Assembly (NCBI GenBank): GCA_044375105.1
Contig: JBILNK010000008.1
Span: 1-53,761, forward strand
Direction: 5' to 3'
DNA from: JBIKLM01 sp044375105
Lineage (GTDB): Bacteria > Planctomycetota > UBA1135 > GCA-002686595
DNA length: 53,761 nucleotides
Below, piece after piece: positions 7,729 to 16,302 of this stretch. The notes under the pieces were generated by a model. The model searched no databases. It was given only the letters and a program-made list of their open reading frames with translations, and was not told the origin of the DNA. Each line of letters opens with the position of its first letter. Position 1 is the first letter of the stretch. A program made the translations under genes and the position numbers.

Positions 7729-8385
7729 ATGCCGCTCTTGCCGTTGACCGCCCAGGAACAGCCTCAGACGGTGCCCGCCGGGTCATACATCGACCAGCGC
7801 CCCCGTACGGAGGCCGCTCCCAAAGCCCACTCGCCGGCCTTGTCACCCCCCTTCCTCCCCCGCATCGCGCAGGGCGATTCCCAGGCCGTGGAGGCCTGCC
7901 TCCAGGCGTATTCGGGCCTGGTCTGGAACATCGCCCGCAAGAGCTGCCGCGACACACAGGAAGCCGAGGACCTGGCCCAGGAAGTGTTCATCGAGCTGTG
8001 GCGCAGCGCGGATCGCTTCGATCCGGAGCGCTCCAGCGAGGTGGCCTTCGTGGCTATGGTGGCCCGCCGCCGGGCGATCGACCGCTCCCGGCGCCAGGGC
8101 CGGCGCGCGGAGTCTTCGGAGATCGACGAAGAGTACGCCGACGCCAGCCCCTCGGTCTTCGATCAGGCGGCCCTCTCCGACGAGGCGGCCCTGGCCTCCA
8201 GCGTGCTCAAGGAGCTCAAGCCCGAACAGGTCCGCGTGCTCGAGCTGGCTCTGATCGACGGCCTGACCCACCCCGAGATCGCCACCAAGACCGGCCTGCC
8301 CCTCGGCACCGTCAAGACCCACGCCCGCCGGGGCTTGCTCAAGGCCCGCGAGGCGCTGGAGAGCCTGCGACGCAAGAAATCATGA
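7729..8385 (+). CDS. SigK-like ECF RNA polymerase sigma factor
   Basis: The protein has 218 residues and starts one base after the anti-sigma stop. A proline-rich tail of about 45 residues precedes region 2 (YSGLVWNIARKSC, DTQEAEDLAQEVFIELW, then FVAMVARRRAIDRSRRQGR). Region 4 follows, with helix-turn-helix GLTHPEIATKTGLPLGTVKT. The pattern fits the SigK/SigL-type ECF group whose partner is RskA. The first codons were chosen for tight coupling to the anti-sigma gene. The stop overlaps the start of the peroxidase lipoprotein as ATGA, so that gene is a candidate regulon member transcribed with the sigma factor. Confidence 0.92.
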   Translation: MPLLPLTAQEQPQTVPAGSYIDQRPRTEAAPKAHSPALSPPFLPRIAQGDSQAVEACLQAYSGLVWNIARKSCRDTQEAEDLAQEVFIELWRSADRFDPERSSEVAFVAMVARRRAIDRSRRQGRRAESSEIDEEYADASPSVFDQAALSDEAALASSVLKELKPEQVRVLELALIDGLTHPEIATKTGLPLGTVKTHARRGLLKAREALESLRRKKS

Positions 8386-8978
8386 TCAAGACCTGCATCC
8401 ACCTGCTGCTGTCCGGCGCCGCCCTGGCCCTTTCCAGCTGCTCCAGCCCCGCCCCCGAAGCCATGCAGAGCGCTGCCCAAACCACCGCCCAGAACGGCGG
8501 CCTCTACGCCCTCAACGCCACCACCCTCGAAGGTCAGCCGGCCGACCTCTCGGCCTACCGCGGCCAGGTGGCTCTGGTCGTCAACACCGCCAGCAAGTGC
8601 GGCTACACGCCGCAGTACGAAGGTCTCGAGCAGATCTATCAGGAGTTCAAAGACCGCGGCCTGGTCGTGCTGGGCTTCCCCAGCGGGGACTTCGGGAACC
8701 AAGAATTCGGCGACGCGGCCCAGATCCGCGAGTTCTGCACGAGCAAGTACCAGGTCAGCTTCCCGCTGTTCGCCAAGTCGGTCACCAAGGCCCAGCCGGA
8801 TCAGTCGCCGGTGTTCGCCTACCTGGGCGGCGCCACGGGCTCGCTGCCCAGCTGGAACTTCGGCAAGTATCTGGTGGGCCGCGACGGGCAAGCGATCGCG
8901 TTCTTCCCCCACTCGGTCAAGCCCAGCAGCGCCGAATTGCGCCAAGCGATCGAAGCCGCGCTGGCGAAGCCGGGCTGA
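8382..8978 (+). CDS. Lipoprotein glutathione peroxidase-like (thioredoxin-type) peroxidase
   Basis: This 198-residue protein has a lipoprotein signal (lipobox LSSC), so it acts outside the cytoplasmic membrane. The peroxidatic cysteine lies in NTASKCGYTPQYEGLE, and the second conserved block is GFPSGDFGNQEFG. The third (FCTSKYQVSFPLFAK) keeps the cysteine that serves as resolving residue in thioredoxin-dependent homologues. WNFGKYLVGRDG completes the signature. The usual Cys of the FPCNQF block is Ser. The enzyme should reduce peroxides or lipid hydroperoxides. Its start overlaps the sigma gene stop, pointing to an envelope-stress or redox role for this sigma system. Confidence 0.93.
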   Translation: MIKTCIHLLLSGAALALSSCSSPAPEAMQSAAQTTAQNGGLYALNATTLEGQPADLSAYRGQVALVVNTASKCGYTPQYEGLEQIYQEFKDRGLVVLGFPSGDFGNQEFGDAAQIREFCTSKYQVSFPLFAKSVTKAQPDQSPVFAYLGGATGSLPSWNFGKYLVGRDGQAIAFFPHSVKPSSAELRQAIEAALAKPG

Positions 8979-9032
8979 TCCGATTCGCGGGCGGCCGGAC
9001 GGTCGCCCGAGGGCTTGCCACCGGCGATCTCG

Positions 9033-9064
9033 CGGCTCGGGCCCAGCCCGGGCCGCTGGCTTTT
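9033..9064 (+). terminator. Probable intrinsic terminator after the peroxidase gene
   Basis: CGGCTCGGGC (9033-9042) pairs with GCCCGGGCCG (9046-9055) over a three-base loop with one G-T pair. TTTT follows at 9061-9064. The stem is strong but the T tract is short and displaced by five bases. Confidence 0.55.
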
Positions 9065-9166
9065 AGGGGCTCGGGGGGCTTCTCGATCCCTGCGGTCCGG
9101 AGCCTGGGCGCCGCGGAATCAGATCTCGCGTTTCCAGGCAGCGTGGCTCACGACCTCCGAATCGGG

Positions 9167-9191
9167 AAAAACTCGCCGCGCCTGGGGCGAG
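9167..9191 (-). terminator. Intrinsic terminator of the B3/B4-domain gene
   Basis: Read on the minus strand, CTCGCC, an eight-base loop and GGCGAG are followed directly by five T residues. It lies 63 bases after the stop of the minus-strand gene that ends at 9255. Together with the plus-strand hairpin at 9033-9064 it fills the convergent gap 8979-9254, in which I see no gene. Confidence 0.8.
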
Positions 9192-9254
9192 CCAACTTCT
9201 TGGCAGCAGCCCCGCGCTCGATTCAGGCCCAGGGCGAGCACGGCAAGCTGCCCC

Positions 9255-9875
9255 TCAGCCGTCCAGCGCAACGGTCTCGATGCGCGCTTGCGGAATTTCG
9301 CCGCGCAGGCGCTCGAGGGCCGCGCGGGTGCGTTCCGCGTCCTGAGCCAGCCCCCAGACCACCAGCAGACAGCGCCGCGAGGCGGGCGTGGTCTTGGTGC
9401 GCTGGGCATCCTTGACCGCGTTCGCGCAGGGCCCCTGGGCGTCGAATAGGCACAGCAGACCTTCCACGTCGATGGTCTGGCCGGAGGCGTTGAAGACGTA
9501 ATCCTGGCCCGGCCCCGCCAGGCGGATCGACAGCGGCTCCTGGGCGCGCTCCAGGTCGATCACCGAGATCGGCAGGCCGCTCTCCAGGCTGACCCGGTTG
9601 CCGGCGTCGACCGGGGCGTTGATCGCCGGGAACTGGCCTTCCGCGGCGGCGCGGGCCAGGTACTCGGAGGAGGGCTTGCCGCGGCCGGTGGGTTTGTAGC
9701 CGCCGTGGCGCAGCATCTGCCGCACCGCTTGGCGCAGCTCCTCCGGCAGCTCGGGGGCCAGGGGCGCGACCCCGGGCGCGCGCGCCGGAAGCTCGCCCAG
9801 CGGCGCCGGGAACTCGATCGCGAGGACGGCTGGGCGAGCCAGCGGGTGGGGATCGAAGCGGATCGCGGGGACCAT
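9255..9875 (-). CDS. Stand-alone B3/B4 (PheRS beta-like) tRNA-binding domain protein
   Basis: The 206 residues cover a single B3/B4 domain. The block GRGKPSSEYLARAAAEG, PAINAPVDAGN and SLESGLPISVIDL matches the pattern of free-standing B3/B4 proteins, related to the editing region of phenylalanyl-tRNA synthetase beta. Such proteins may edit or bind misacylated tRNA or amino acids, but for most members the function is unknown. The ATG at 9875 fits the domain start. The gene is divergent from the dienelactone-hydrolase-like lipoprotein with only 48 bases between starts, so promoters overlap. It ends at an intrinsic terminator. Confidence 0.8.
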   Translation of the reverse strand: MVPAIRFDPHPLARPAVLAIEFPAPLGELPARAPGVAPLAPELPEELRQAVRQMLRHGGYKPTGRGKPSSEYLARAAAEGQFPAINAPVDAGNRVSLESGLPISVIDLERAQEPLSIRLAGPGQDYVFNASGQTIDVEGLLCLFDAQGPCANAVKDAQRTKTTPASRRCLLVVWGLAQDAERTRAALERLRGEIPQARIETVALDG

Positions 9876-9923
9876 GGCCGCGGCAGAGTAGCCTGTCGAC
9901 CCGGCCCCCGACCCCGACGCCCC

Positions 9924-10766
9924 ATGCCGCTGCGCACGCTCCTGATCGCACTGCCCGTCCTGCTTTGCCTCTCGGCCTGCCGCTCGGGGCCGACCAACGA
10001 CAACGGGGCCCAGCCCCTCGGGGGCATGAGCGAGGCGGAGTTCGCCGCTTTGCACGAACTCGACCAGAGCACGCCCCCACCGGCCGTCGGCAGGATGGTC
10101 GAGATCGCGCCGGGCCTGGCCCCGGCCTACCTGTCCCCGGCCCAGGGCCGCACGGGGGCCGAGCCCGCCCCGGTGGTGCTGGTGATCCACGAGTGGTGGG
10201 GCCTCAACGCCAACGTGCGGCATTGGGCCGATCGGCTGGCGGCCGAGGGCTATACGGCCCTGGCCCTCGACCTCTATGGCGGCCAGAGCGCCAAGGACGC
10301 CGAGCAGGCCATGGCCCTGATGCGCGCCGTGGACGGCGGCGCCAGCGAGCAGATCGTGCTGGCCGGCGAGCGCTACGCCCGCGAGGTGCTGCGCGCGCCG
10401 CGCACGGCCTCGATCGGCTGGTGCTTCGGCGGGCACTGGTCCCTGCGCTCGGCGCTGCTGCTGCCGGAGCTCGACGGCGCGGTGGTCTACTACGGCAAGC
10501 TGATCGACGATCCCGCGCAGCTGGGCCGCATCCGGGCGCGCGTGCTGGGCATCTTCGCCAACCAGGACAAGAGCATCACGCCGGCCGACGTCGACGGCTT
10601 CGAGCGCGGGCTGGTGGCCGCCGGCGTGGCCCACGAGATCCATCGCTACGACGCCGACCACGCCTTCGCCAATCCCTCGGGGCAGCGCTACGACTCGGCC
10701 GCTGCCTCCGCGGCTTGGGCCGAAACGCGCCGCTTCCTGGGCCAGGTCCTGGCCGGCCGGCCCTGA
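9924..10766 (+). CDS. Dienelactone hydrolase-like lipoprotein
   Basis: This 280-residue protein has a lipoprotein signal (LLCLSAC). The alpha/beta-hydrolase fold carries the family's cysteine nucleophile in GWCFGGH, the acid Asp in ANQDKS and the catalytic His in DADHAF. The block VVLVIHEWWGLNANVR is characteristic of dienelactone hydrolases. Most family members are cytoplasmic enzymes of chloroaromatic breakdown. Periplasmic lipoprotein forms have broad, mostly unknown ester or lactone substrates. It is separated by seven bases from the thioesterase gene, so the two are in one operon. Confidence 0.9.
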   Translation: MPLRTLLIALPVLLCLSACRSGPTNDNGAQPLGGMSEAEFAALHELDQSTPPPAVGRMVEIAPGLAPAYLSPAQGRTGAEPAPVVLVIHEWWGLNANVRHWADRLAAEGYTALALDLYGGQSAKDAEQAMALMRAVDGGASEQIVLAGERYAREVLRAPRTASIGWCFGGHWSLRSALLLPELDGAVVYYGKLIDDPAQLGRIRARVLGIFANQDKSITPADVDGFERGLVAAGVAHEIHRYDADHAFANPSGQRYDSAAASAAWAETRRFLGQVLAGRP

Positions 10767-10773
10767 GCTCGGC

Positions 10774-11220
10774 ATGCAAACGCCGCTCCTGCCGCCGCCC
10801 GAGCGCTTCCGTTTCGAGGCCGCGACCTCCACGCGCTGGTCGGACGAAGACAACCAGGGCGTGCTCAACAACGCCGTGTACCTGACGCTGCTCGAAGAGG
10901 CCCGGCTGGCCTATTTCGGCCGCCTGGGGCTCCTGGAGGCGGGGCAGTTTCCCTTCGTGCTGGCGCAGTGCAATCTGCGCTTCCTGCGCCCCGGACGCGG
11001 CGGCGAGCAATGGCGCGTGGCCGTGGCGACCACGCGGCTCGGGACCAGTTCCTTCGAGCAGGCCTACCGCATCCTCGGCGCCGACGGGCAGCCGGTCGCC
11101 GAGGCCGAGGCCTGGCTGGTGGGCTGGGACAACGCGCGGCGCCAGAAGTGCGCGCTGAGCGCGGCCTTCCGCAGCCGCGTGGCGGCTCTGGAAGGGCTCG
11201 AAGCGGGGCCGAGCCGATGA
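10774..11220 (+). CDS. Hotdog-fold acyl-CoA thioesterase (4HBT family)
   Basis: The 148 residues span one hotdog domain. The N-terminal signature TRWSDEDNQGVLNNAVYLTLLEEAR matches in outline the 4-hydroxybenzoyl-CoA thioesterase family, with the Asp and the NN pair at the usual catalytic helix. A later beta strand (GTSSFEQAYRILGADGQPVAEAE) also fits. It should hydrolyse an acyl-CoA or acyl-ACP thioester in the cytoplasm. The stop overlaps the next start as ATGA. Confidence 0.88.
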   Translation: MQTPLLPPPERFRFEAATSTRWSDEDNQGVLNNAVYLTLLEEARLAYFGRLGLLEAGQFPFVLAQCNLRFLRPGRGGEQWRVAVATTRLGTSSFEQAYRILGADGQPVAEAEAWLVGWDNARRQKCALSAAFRSRVAALEGLEAGPSR

Positions 11221-12494
11221 GCGACGGCGAGCCTGAGGGCTCCTCGGCGTTGGCGTTTCCCGCCCTGGCCGAGCTGTTGGCGGACCCGGAGCGCTTGCCG
11301 ATCGAAGGCGCGCGGCCGGTGCTGCGGCGGCTCGAGGACGAGGAGCCGGAGATCGAGGCCGAGCTGGCCCGCCTGGGGCCCTTGGAGGTGGCGCTCGAGC
11401 GCCGCGGGCGCTGGTGCGGGCGCTGGATCGAGCTGCCCGAGGAGCTCGATCCGCGGGCGCGCTTGCCGCGCGCGTCTCGCCAGCGCCAGCGCGTGCGCGA
11501 GGCCCGCCCGCTGGTCTGGCGCGGCTGGCTGTCCGAGGCCCTGCCGCGCTGGCGCAGCGAGTTGTTCCGCAGCGAACGCCTCCCGGCGCGTTTCGCCGCC
11601 GCTTTGGATCCCGCGCGCGAACTGCGCGCCTGGATCGCCGGGCAGCTCGGAGCCCGCGGCAGCGAGTTCGTGCTGCTCGACGAGCTCGCGCCCCTGGAGG
11701 ACCCACAGCGCGACCTGGCCAAGCTGCTGCTGCGCGCCAAGTTCCTGCCGCCGGACGGGCCACCCCTGTGGGCCAAGCTCGGGCGGCTTTCCGACCATCC
11801 CGGCGACGCCTCCCTGCGCCTGCGCCTGGGCTTTGGCCGCGAGGTCGACGACGACGACAATCCCGATCCGCGCGGGCTCGAGGCCGTGGCACGCCTGGCC
11901 GCGCGCCTGTGGCCCGAACGGGCGGCGATCGCCGGCGACCGCCGCCTGTGGGCCGCCCTGGCAGAGGTCTTCGACGCACCGCTGCGCCCGTCCCAGGACA
12001 TCCTGTATTGGAATCGGCGAGAGGGCGGCGCGCGCTTCCACCACGACGCCTTCCGCGAGCAGGACGACGCCCAGCGCGGGGTCCTGTTCGCCCAGCTCGC
12101 CGGGCGCACCGCCTGGGCCGCGCTCTCGATCGCGGACCTCGCTCGCCGCGCGCTCGAGTTCCGCGCCGAGCTGGCGCGCGGCGAAGCGCCCTGGGTGCTC
12201 GAGCAGCTCGCCCCCAGCGGCGCCCTCGAAGCCCTCGACGGCCTGGCTGCCGATCCGCTGGCCCTGCGGCGCGAACTGGGCCTGCCGGGCCAGGGCCGCC
12301 TGGGCCCCCTGATCGACCAAGCCCCGGAATTCCTGGGTTTCCTGGCCGAGCGCGGCCACGCCGCGATCTTGCACCCCGGCGACCTGATCCTGCTGCCCAA
12401 CCACGGCCGCTTGGCGACCGCCATGCACTCGGTCTTCTGCGCCTCCAGCAACCAGAACCTGGCCCTGTCCCTGGGCCTGTTCCCGGCGGGCTAG
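11217..12494 (+). CDS. Unknown protein, possible cupin/2OG-Fe(II)-type C-terminal domain
   Basis: This 425-residue protein is translationally coupled to the thioesterase. Residues 1-255 show no motif I recognise. The C-terminal part has a candidate double-stranded beta-helix metal site: FHHDAF (His275/His276/Asp277), a beta-rich stretch, HPGDLILLPN and a distal His404 in AMHSVFC. HxD with a distal His and a PGD turn is the pattern of JmjC/2-oxoglutarate dioxygenases and related cupins. A basic residue for 2-oxoglutarate is not clear. This is motif reading only and could be a coincidence of composition. Confidence 0.5.
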   Translation: MSDGEPEGSSALAFPALAELLADPERLPIEGARPVLRRLEDEEPEIEAELARLGPLEVALERRGRWCGRWIELPEELDPRARLPRASRQRQRVREARPLVWRGWLSEALPRWRSELFRSERLPARFAAALDPARELRAWIAGQLGARGSEFVLLDELAPLEDPQRDLAKLLLRAKFLPPDGPPLWAKLGRLSDHPGDASLRLRLGFGREVDDDDNPDPRGLEAVARLAARLWPERAAIAGDRRLWAALAEVFDAPLRPSQDILYWNRREGGARFHHDAFREQDDAQRGVLFAQLAGRTAWAALSIADLARRALEFRAELARGEAPWVLEQLAPSGALEALDGLAADPLALRRELGLPGQGRLGPLIDQAPEFLGFLAERGHAAILHPGDLILLPNHGRLATAMHSVFCASSNQNLALSLGLFPAG

Positions 12495-12552
12495 GCCCGC
12501 AGGGCGTCGCGCTGGCTCGAACGCGGTTCAGCCGGCAGGGCCCGGCCGCAGA

Positions 12553-15500
12553 TCAAGGCCACAGCGTCAGCGGCGCGGGATTCGAGATCCAGCTGACGGC
12601 GAAACCGCCGGAGAGGTCGACCGAGAGCCAGGCGTGGTGCAGGGTCAGGCCGGCCAGGCCCTGGGCCAGGCCCGGGGGAATGGTCAGGCTGGCGCCGGCG
12701 CGGCCCAGGGGATCGAGCAGGCCCGTGCCGCCTTGCAGCAGCGAGCCGGCAAAACCGCCGGCCAGGAACTGGGTGTAGCCGTCGATCTGCAGCGGCAGCG
12801 GGAAGCCGTCGAAGCTCAGGCTGACCGCGGTCCCCGAGGCGGAGCCGAGCAGCAGGTAAGCGTCGCCCGCCAGGGCCGGCCCGCCGCGCAGGCGCAGGGC
12901 TTGGGCGCCACCGCTCGACAGGGAGATCGCCGGCGGGCTGATCAGCAGCTCGGCCAGGCGCAGGCGCAGCAGCAGGGTGTCGGTGAAGGTCGCGCCGCTC
13001 CACACGCCGGCGGCGGCGAACAGGGAACGCCCATCGTCGCTGAGGGCCAGGCCGCGGCCGACGTCGTCCAGGAAGAAGCCCGCGGCGGGCGGCGGCGTGT
13101 CGACCGCCGCCTGCCAGAGCGGGGCGCCGTCGAGGGCGTCGTGGACCGCGACGAAGGCCCGCGCGCCGTTCGGCAGCCCGAGGCCCGAGGTGCCCACGCT
13201 GAAGACCGTCAGGCCATCGGCCCCGAGGGCCAGGTCGGCGACCTCGGCGCCCCCCGGTCCGGGCAGGGAGCGCTGCCAGAGCGGCGCGCCGTTGGCGCCG
13301 AGCAGGCCCTGCAAAACGGTTTGCGGGGCGAAACCGCCGCCCTGTTCCGCGGCGATCACCAGGGTCGTCGCCTGGAGGCTGTAGAGCGCTTGCTCGGCCC
13401 GCAATCCGCCGGGCGCATCGATCGTCCGCGACCAGTTGAAGCCCGCGGCCAGGTCGTATTCGGCCACCAGCAGGGGGCCGCTCGGGCCGCCGCGCTGGCC
13501 GAGGATCGATGCCCGCCGGCCGTCGGGGGTGATCGCCAGGGCGCGGGCCTCTTCGGTCTGCTGCGGATCGCCGAAGCTGGCCGCCAGCAGGACTTGGCCC
13601 GCGTCGGTGTCGACGCCGACCAGCAGCAGATCGCTGTTCTGCGGGCCGCCGCTGACCCGTCGACGGGTGGCGGCGACCGCCAAGCGTTTGCCGCTCGGGT
13701 CGAGGGCCAAAGCGGCCACTTGATCCTGGAACCCGGGAACGCCCAGATCGCGCTCCCAAAGGGTCGAGCCGTCGATCAGGCTCCAGCTCTCGATCCGCAG
13801 GCCCGCCTGGCCGGCGCTCGAATCGAGGGCGATGTAGAGCTCGCTTGCCTGCGGGGCAGCGGCCAGGATCCGCCCGGGCTGGCCCACGGGGCCGGCCGAG
13901 CCGGTGAAGCGTTGCCACAGCTGGGTTCCGCTGCCGGCATCGAAGGCCACCACCTCGGTCAGATCATCGCCCGGCAGGGACAGCACCAAGACCGCGCCCC
14001 CATCGCCCAGGGCCAAGCGCGGCAGCAGATCCGGATTGACGTTGCCCGGGAAGGTCACGGAGGCGTTCCAGCGCTCGAGGCCGCTGGAGGCATCGAGGCA
14101 AGCGACCAAGTAGATGCCGAAGTTGAGCCGCGAGAGCACGAATACCGAGTCGCTGGCGGCGTGCTCCAAGAGGTCCATCGGGGGGTTGGCGCTGGAGCTG
14201 CCCTGGTTCCAGGTGGCGATCCACTGGGGAGCGCCGTCGGCGGCCCCGAAGCTCTCCAGGCGCAGGCCCTGCAGATCGACCGGGCCCGCATCGTCGCCCA
14301 GGGCCAGCAGCCGCTGGCCATCGGCGGAGAGCGTCAACGAGCGCAGCCCCTGGCCGATCTGGGCCGGGGTCACGTCTACGGACCGCGACCAGAGCGGCGC
14401 GCCGCTGGCCAGCTCGAAGGCCGACACCACGAAATCCTCGGGCCCCTCGAAGGGGCCGCGGCCCGCGCCGACCCACACGCGCCCGGCGCTTCCATCGGCG
14501 GCCAGCAGGCGCAAGGGATCGAGCCCGTCCACGTCGATCGAGCCCGGGCTGCCCCAGGGCGTGTTCCAGGGCTGGACCCACAGCGGCGCGCCCGAGCTGG
14601 GCTCGAAGGCGCGCAGGGTCAGCAGGTTCTTGGTCGCTAGGGTCGGGCCGTCCAGGAGGCCGGCGCTGACCAAACGTTCGCCGCCGCCCGGCAGGCTCGC
14701 GAAAGCGAGGTCGACGACCTCCTCGTCCGCGTTGGAGAACCACAGCGGCAGGCCGTCGGCGCTGGCGAGGCACCACAGGCTGGCCCCGCCGCTGCCGCGC
14801 TCGAGCCCGATCGCAACCCGGCCGCCCGCGGCGGCCGCGCAGCGCACCCGCCCGCCCACGGCGCTGCGCTGCCAGAGCGGGAGCCCTTGGGCGGCGCTGA
14901 AGGCCTCGGCCCACAGGGAGCCGCCCTGGGAGATGCCGTTGCCGCCCGCGACCAGCACACGGCCGCCGCCGGGCAGGGCGGGATCAGGTTCGAAAGCCAA
15001 GGCCTCGAAGGCGAAGGAGGGCTGATCGCCCGGCCCGCGGCGCTGGAACCACTCGAGGAAGCCGTCGCTGGCGCGGAAGGCGCCGACGGTCCCGAACCCC
15101 ACGGGCGGACTTTGCAGCTCGGTTTCGGAGCCCAGGGCGAACACGCGCGCGCCGTCGGGGGAGATCGCGAGTCCGCTGGGCTCCTGGACCAGGGCGGTGC
15201 CGGACCAGGAGGTCAGGAAGTTCTCCCACAGCAAGGCGCCGTCGCTGCTTCGCAGGGCCAACACGCTGGCCCGGCGGAAGGCGGGTTCCGAGGCGTCGTA
15301 GGCCAGGGCGTAAACCGCCGAGCCATCCGGCGCGGCGACCAGCTGTTGGCCGATCGGATGGGGGGCTTCGAAGCGCCAGAGCACGGCGCCGCCCTGGGCA
15401 CCTCGGCGTTCGATGGCGTAGGGCGAGGCGATCCGGCCCGCGGAGACGCACCAGTCGCCGTTCGGCCCGGGCAAAGCCACGCTGGCCAGGGGGAATTCGA

Positions 15501-15642
15501 AGCCGAAGGAGAGCCCGTCTAGCTCCTGTTGCCATTGCAGGCCGATCTCGGGCGGCAGCTCGAGCTGCTGAGCCATCGCGGGCGCGGCAAACGCCAGGGC
15601 GATGGTCCAAGCCAGAGCCAGGGGGACGGAGCGGGGATGCAT
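12553..15642 (-). CDS. Large secreted PQQ-type beta-propeller protein
   Basis: This 1029-residue protein has a signal peptide (LALAWTIALAFAAPAMAQ). Most of it consists of propeller blades of the WD40/PQQ-like type, with the recurrent motif GAPLW at about 50-100-residue spacing (GLPLWQRS, GAPLWVQP, GAPLWSRS, GAPLWQRS, GAPLWQAA). From about residue 900 a beta-rich C-terminal domain follows, ending in HHAWLSVDLSGGFAVSWISN. Similar endings occur on many secreted planctomycete proteins, from memory. It is probably extracellular or periplasmic, with no catalytic residues identified. It converges with the preceding plus-strand gene across 58 bases. Confidence 0.8.
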   Translation of the reverse strand: MHPRSVPLALAWTIALAFAAPAMAQQLELPPEIGLQWQQELDGLSFGFEFPLASVALPGPNGDWCVSAGRIASPYAIERRGAQGGAVLWRFEAPHPIGQQLVAAPDGSAVYALAYDASEPAFRRASVLALRSSDGALLWENFLTSWSGTALVQEPSGLAISPDGARVFALGSETELQSPPVGFGTVGAFRASDGFLEWFQRRGPGDQPSFAFEALAFEPDPALPGGGRVLVAGGNGISQGGSLWAEAFSAAQGLPLWQRSAVGGRVRCAAAAGGRVAIGLERGSGGASLWCLASADGLPLWFSNADEEVVDLAFASLPGGGERLVSAGLLDGPTLATKNLLTLRAFEPSSGAPLWVQPWNTPWGSPGSIDVDGLDPLRLLAADGSAGRVWVGAGRGPFEGPEDFVVSAFELASGAPLWSRSVDVTPAQIGQGLRSLTLSADGQRLLALGDDAGPVDLQGLRLESFGAADGAPQWIATWNQGSSSANPPMDLLEHAASDSVFVLSRLNFGIYLVACLDASSGLERWNASVTFPGNVNPDLLPRLALGDGGAVLVLSLPGDDLTEVVAFDAGSGTQLWQRFTGSAGPVGQPGRILAAAPQASELYIALDSSAGQAGLRIESWSLIDGSTLWERDLGVPGFQDQVAALALDPSGKRLAVAATRRRVSGGPQNSDLLLVGVDTDAGQVLLAASFGDPQQTEEARALAITPDGRRASILGQRGGPSGPLLVAEYDLAAGFNWSRTIDAPGGLRAEQALYSLQATTLVIAAEQGGGFAPQTVLQGLLGANGAPLWQRSLPGPGGAEVADLALGADGLTVFSVGTSGLGLPNGARAFVAVHDALDGAPLWQAAVDTPPPAAGFFLDDVGRGLALSDDGRSLFAAAGVWSGATFTDTLLLRLRLAELLISPPAISLSSGGAQALRLRGGPALAGDAYLLLGSASGTAVSLSFDGFPLPLQIDGYTQFLAGGFAGSLLQGGTGLLDPLGRAGASLTIPPGLAQGLAGLTLHHAWLSVDLSGGFAVSWISNPAPLTLWP

Positions 15643-16302
15643 TGGCGCGGCTCCCGGAGCGGGAGCGTGCGGGTGCAGTCGGGGCTTGTGCGGCGTGCCC
15701 GGGGCAAGGGCGGAGCGGCGCGGGCGGCCGTTCCTCTCCGGCCGGTCCGCACGGTGGATCTTAGGCGGTTCAGGGCTTCTTAGGGGCCCGGGGAGCCTCT
15801 CTTCGGGAGCCAAGGCGTACCGCGAGAGGGCCGGTTTGGAAGCCAGCGGCTGGCAGGGGGGCTGCCGCGCCGCGGGAATCAGGGGCGCTTTGGGTTCCCC
15901 GGACCGCGGCGCGCCTCCCGGGGCCGGATCGGGGCGCCGCAGGAGCAGCCCCCGGCCCCGAGCAGCCGGGCCGCCGGGGCGGGGCTGCGGTCGGGAGCCC
16001 CCGCCCCGGTCTCCGCCCCGACTTCGACCTCAGCCCGCCCCCGACCGCTTGCCCGCCCCGGAGGCTCGGAAAAAATCATCTACGCGCCGCGGCGATCCGA
16101 ACCTCTGCAACAGCCACTTGGCGGCCCGAAGGCATGCGGGTGAGCAGCTCTGAGGCCGCGGGCTCCGCTCGGGTCGATGCGCTTGGGCCTGTCGGTTCCG
16201 AGCGCCCCACCCCGCCCGGGACCGTCGTGCTCCCCCGCTGGCCCGCGGCCGGGATGGAGCGAGCGCCCGGTGCACCGCAAGCCGCCTGCTAGCCTCTCCC
16301 CC
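15643..16302. other. Long divergent intergenic region, no gene seen
   Basis: The 660 bases between the propeller gene and the isoaspartyl dipeptidase gene hold no convincing coding sequence on either strand. They contain one copy of the structured repeat family (16068-16195) and several GC-rich hairpins. Both outward promoters must lie here, but none is clear. Confidence 0.5.
16068..16195 (-). repeat. Structured intergenic repeat, copy F
   Basis: In minus orientation this copy starts with CCGACAGGC and continues with ATCGACCCGAGCGGAGCC. It keeps the core GCATGCCTTCGGGCCGCC shared with the copies at 39123 and 41852, then GGATCGCCGCGGCG, and finishes GATGATTTTTT. Unlike most copies it does not abut a stop codon. 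The final T tract after a GC hairpin could act as a terminator. Confidence 0.65.

Noticed and set aside
12634..14640. A 668-codon plus-strand frame inside the propeller gene
   Set aside because: Low-complexity Gln/Arg/Gly composition and no motif; the minus strand has regular propeller repeats and a signal peptide.
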